Of a stretch of 6,667 bases of DNA, positions 5,131 to 6,667 are shown in pieces. The position numbers and the translations under genes are program-made. Source of the DNA: Eubacterium sp. UBA4343 (GTDB lineage Bacteria > Bacillota > Clostridia > Lachnospirales > Lachnospiraceae); assembly GCA_002394235.1 (NCBI GenBank), contig DGTF01000065.1:1-6667 (forward strand). The letters are read 5' to 3'. Under the pieces are notes generated by a model. The model searched no databases. It worked only from the letters and a program-made list of their open reading frames with translations, and was not told where the DNA came from. Within the stretch, counting starts at the first letter, position 1, and every line of letters begins with the position of its first letter.

Positions 5131-5166
5131 AATCGACATCCTTAAGCGATCCGGTTTGTTCTGATA
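5131..5166 (+). promoter_or_regulatory. two-part motif before the second integrase
   Basis: AATCGACATC (5131-5140), 17 unrelated bases and GTTCTGATA (5158-5166) reproduce exactly the boxes and spacing found at 3761-3796 before the first integrase. The 17 intervening bases match at only about five positions, so the boxes rather than the whole segment are conserved. The spacing does not fit a standard sigma-70 promoter. A protein-binding site, for Xis, Int or an XRE regulator, is more likely. Confidence 0.5.
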
Positions 5167-5213
5167 CAAAGAAATTGTTGGAAAAAGCCAGAGCGAAAGG
5201 AGTGTGATCAGCA

Positions 5214-6458
5214 ATGGCAGAGAGAGTTGAGAGAAAAAGGAGTGTTCCTAATTATGGGACGCATGTAATTCATGGACATTCATACTATCGGACAAGAATA
5301 AAGGATATCAACGGAAAGGTTCGCCCACTTTATGCAAGTACGCCTGAAGAACTATATAAGAAGGAGAAAGAGCTCCGGGATGAAATCGAGGATGAATTGT
5401 TCCGAAGAGAAAATCCGACAGTCAGAGAATACAGTGAAAAATGGCTGGAAATGCAGTCGCCCAGGTTGTCTTATGCAACGATGAAAGGCTATCAGAATGC
5501 GATTAAAAATTACATAGTCACACCGCTTGGCGATATGTATATGTCAGATGTCCGGTTGGATGATCTGAGAGTTGCGATGGTGCCAATCTCACAGATGTCA
5601 TCGAAGACTTATGATCATGTAAATATGCTGATCAAACAAATTTTCAAGTCAGCATTGAGAAGCGGATTCATTGACTATGATTCTTCTGAGGAGCTGCCGG
5701 CAAGAGGCGGCGTTCCGGTGAAGCCGAGACAGGCTCTGACAGATGAGCAGGTGAAGACACTACTTGCTTCAATCAAAGAAACGCCGGTCTACCTTTTTAT
5801 CCTGATTGGTCTGTATGCAGGGCTTCGCCGGGAAGAGATCCTAGGGCTGCAATGGGATTGTGTATTTCTGGATGCAGAAACGCCGTATATTTCTGTGCGG
5901 CGGGCGTGGCGCTCAGTCCACAACCGTCCGGAAGTAACAGAAAAGCTGAAATCCAAAGCTGCCAGGAGAGATATCCCGATACCGAAAATATTGCAGAAAG
6001 CTCTGCAGAAGGAAAAAGAACTTGGAAAGGGTAATTATGTCATTACACCGAAGGAAGGAGATGGTCCAATATCTTATTCGCAGTACACCCGGATCTGGAA
6101 TTACGTAAAAGTGAGATCGACCCTGGAAAGAAGATGTTACAAATACGTCAATGGCCAGGCAATCAGGACGACAATCCAGCATAAAAAAGGGGAGCCTGTC
6201 CGCAACAATCACAGCATTCACTGCGACATTGATTTTTACGTGTCACCGCATATGCTGAGACATACCTACATCACGAATCTCATCTATGCAGGTGTGGATC
6301 CGAAGACGGTGCAGTATCTGGCAGGGCATGATAACAGCAAAACAACGATGGATATTTATGCCAAGGTCAAGTATAATGACCCAAGAAAGCTTTCTTCCGT
6401 TGTGAAGGAAGCACTTGATAGAAAACCATCAGATAATACGGACAGCCAGAAAAAATAA
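5214..6458 (+). CDS. tyrosine recombinase/integrase, second of a tandem pair (414 aa)
   Basis: This paralogue of the preceding integrase has the same three domains. The arm-binding region is at about 15-60 (THVIHGHSYYRTRIK), the SAM-like core-binding domain at about 67-155 (PTVREYSEKWLEMQS to QIFKSALRSGFID), and the catalytic domain at about 172-395. The catalytic residues are all present: R205 (AGLRREEIL), probably K246, H346 and R349 (HMLRH), H372 (LAGHD) and Y382 (MDIYAKV). AAGGAG at 5197-5202 supports ATG 5214. The C-terminus ends in a polar tail (KPSDNTDSQKK). The gene lies about 90 bp from the partial rpsI sequence, so this recombinase is the one next to the attachment junction. With the first integrase it may act as a heteromeric pair, or one copy may serve a different site; the sequence does not decide. 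Confidence 0.93.
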   Translation: MAERVERKRSVPNYGTHVIHGHSYYRTRIKDINGKVRPLYASTPEELYKKEKELRDEIEDELFRRENPTVREYSEKWLEMQSPRLSYATMKGYQNAIKNYIVTPLGDMYMSDVRLDDLRVAMVPISQMSSKTYDHVNMLIKQIFKSALRSGFIDYDSSEELPARGGVPVKPRQALTDEQVKTLLASIKETPVYLFILIGLYAGLRREEILGLQWDCVFLDAETPYISVRRAWRSVHNRPEVTEKLKSKAARRDIPIPKILQKALQKEKELGKGNYVITPKEGDGPISYSQYTRIWNYVKVRSTLERRCYKYVNGQAIRTTIQHKKGEPVRNNHSIHCDIDFYVSPHMLRHTYITNLIYAGVDPKTVQYLAGHDNSKTTMDIYAKVKYNDPRKLSSVVKEALDRKPSDNTDSQKK

Positions 6459-6488
6459 AAAATTTAGGCCATTTTCCCAGTTACGTAA

Positions 6489-6596
6489 GTGGATAATTCC
6501 AAGCAGAAACGGCTTAAAATAAGGAAAATTGAGCATTTCCTCAATGAGTACGGTCTCAAGAAGGCTCGTCGCGCTCCGCAGTTCTCAAAGAGATAA
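6489..6596 (+). pseudogene. rpsI: 3' end of rpsI (ribosomal protein S9), probable attachment site
   Basis: Positions 6549-6596 read in frame YGLKKARRAPQFSKR then TAA. This is the conserved C-terminus of bacterial ribosomal protein S9, whose last residues reach the P site of the 30S subunit. The rest of S9 is missing. Upstream in the same frame (6489-6548, beginning at a GTG without a ribosome binding site) is unrelated sequence, VDNSKQKRLKIRKIEHFLNE, where native S9 would have a segment ending in KERKK. The homology therefore begins near 6549. The simplest reading is a duplicated attachment core left when the element integrated in the 3' end of rpsI. A functional copy completed by element sequence should lie outside the window to the left. 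It is very unlikely to be expressed as a protein from here. Confidence 0.85.
6549..6596 (+). other. putative attachment core (att) in rpsI
   Basis: This 48-bp stretch is identical in coding capacity to the end of rpsI, lies about 90 bp from the second integrase stop, and is followed by what looks like the native rpsI terminator. That is the expected layout of the junction between element and chromosome when a tyrosine recombinase targets the 3' end of a gene and regenerates it. The exact crossover point cannot be fixed without the other junction or the empty site. Confidence 0.65.
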
Positions 6597-6665
6597 TCAA
6601 ACAGACTCCCCGCGGAATCTGTTATCAAGGCTCTCTGCTGTTAAGGCGGGGAGTCTTTTTGATTA
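6594..6665. terminator. strong inverted-repeat terminator, likely the host rpsI terminator
   Basis: Positions 6594-6613 and 6646-6665 form a 20-bp inverted repeat with one mismatch. The GC-rich core is ACTCCCCGC/GCGGGGAGT, flanked by A-rich and T-rich arms, and a 32-base loop separates the two sides. The T-run (6656-6660) follows the core on the + strand, and A-rich sequence precedes it, so it could terminate transcription in both directions. It begins at the stop codon of the S9 tail, as expected for the native rpsI terminator. Confidence 0.8.
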
Positions 6666-6667
6666 CC

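Noticed and set aside
5073..5206. Open frame without a start codon between the integrases, ending LLEKARAKGV
   Set aside because: There is no ATG, GTG or TTG with a ribosome binding site, and it overlaps the terminator and the two-box motif.
1..6667. CRISPR array or tRNA attachment site
   Set aside because: No regularly spaced repeats with unique spacers were seen beyond the three 23-bp units, and no tRNA cloverleaf was seen near the integrase end, where the target is rpsI.

Overview
The window looks like the integrase end of an integrative mobile element, either an ICE or a related island, in a low-to-mid GC Bacillota genome, probably a gut Clostridia or Lachnospiraceae-type host. The host guess rests on strong AGGAGG-type ribosome binding sites, the protein families present, and a ribosomal protein S9 tail (YGLKKARRAPQFSKR) of the form seen in Bacillota. 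All confident genes are on the + strand. No relaxase, coupling protein, phage structural gene or replication gene is visible, so the class of the element cannot be fixed from this window.

Layout from left to right. Positions 1-323 hold no confident gene. They contain three 23-bp tandem repeats that resemble the end of an IS21-type insertion sequence, followed by a promoter-like region with GTGGAC inverted repeats. An XRE repressor-like gene follows (324-686) and ends in a terminator hairpin. Next is a 452-residue regulator with a GAF-like sensor region, an OmpR-type winged helix and a BTAD/TPR domain, which is a SARP-like arrangement (826-2184). Behind it are six ACCG-type repeats spaced 11-12 bp apart, then a long hairpin whose 3' arm contains the ribosome binding site of a second small XRE gene (2343-2630).

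Positions 2631-3106 have no convincing protein gene apart from a possible 18-codon leader ORF. They are rich in stem-loops and end in a 13-bp terminator-like hairpin. This region leads into a MazF/PemK-type endoribonuclease gene (3107-3499) that has no recognisable MazE-like partner. A small excisionase-like wing-helix protein follows 26 bp downstream (3526-3759). Two tandem paralogous tyrosine recombinases come next (3842-5062 and 5214-6458), both with all catalytic residues visible. Each is preceded by the same two-part motif, AATCGACATC-N17-GTTCTGATA.

The right end is informative. Positions 6549-6596 encode the last 15 residues and stop codon of ribosomal protein S9 (rpsI), followed at once by a strong inverted-repeat terminator. 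The simplest reading is that the element is integrated in the 3' end of rpsI and that this is the duplicated attachment core at the integrase-proximal junction. Intact rpsI would then lie beyond the left end of the element, outside the window.

Taken together, the window reads as a control and recombination module. Two XRE proteins and a signal-sensing SARP-like regulator would control the element, a MazF-like toxin may add stability or stress response, and Xis plus two integrases would handle excision and integration at rpsI. The functional links are inference from gene order and motifs.
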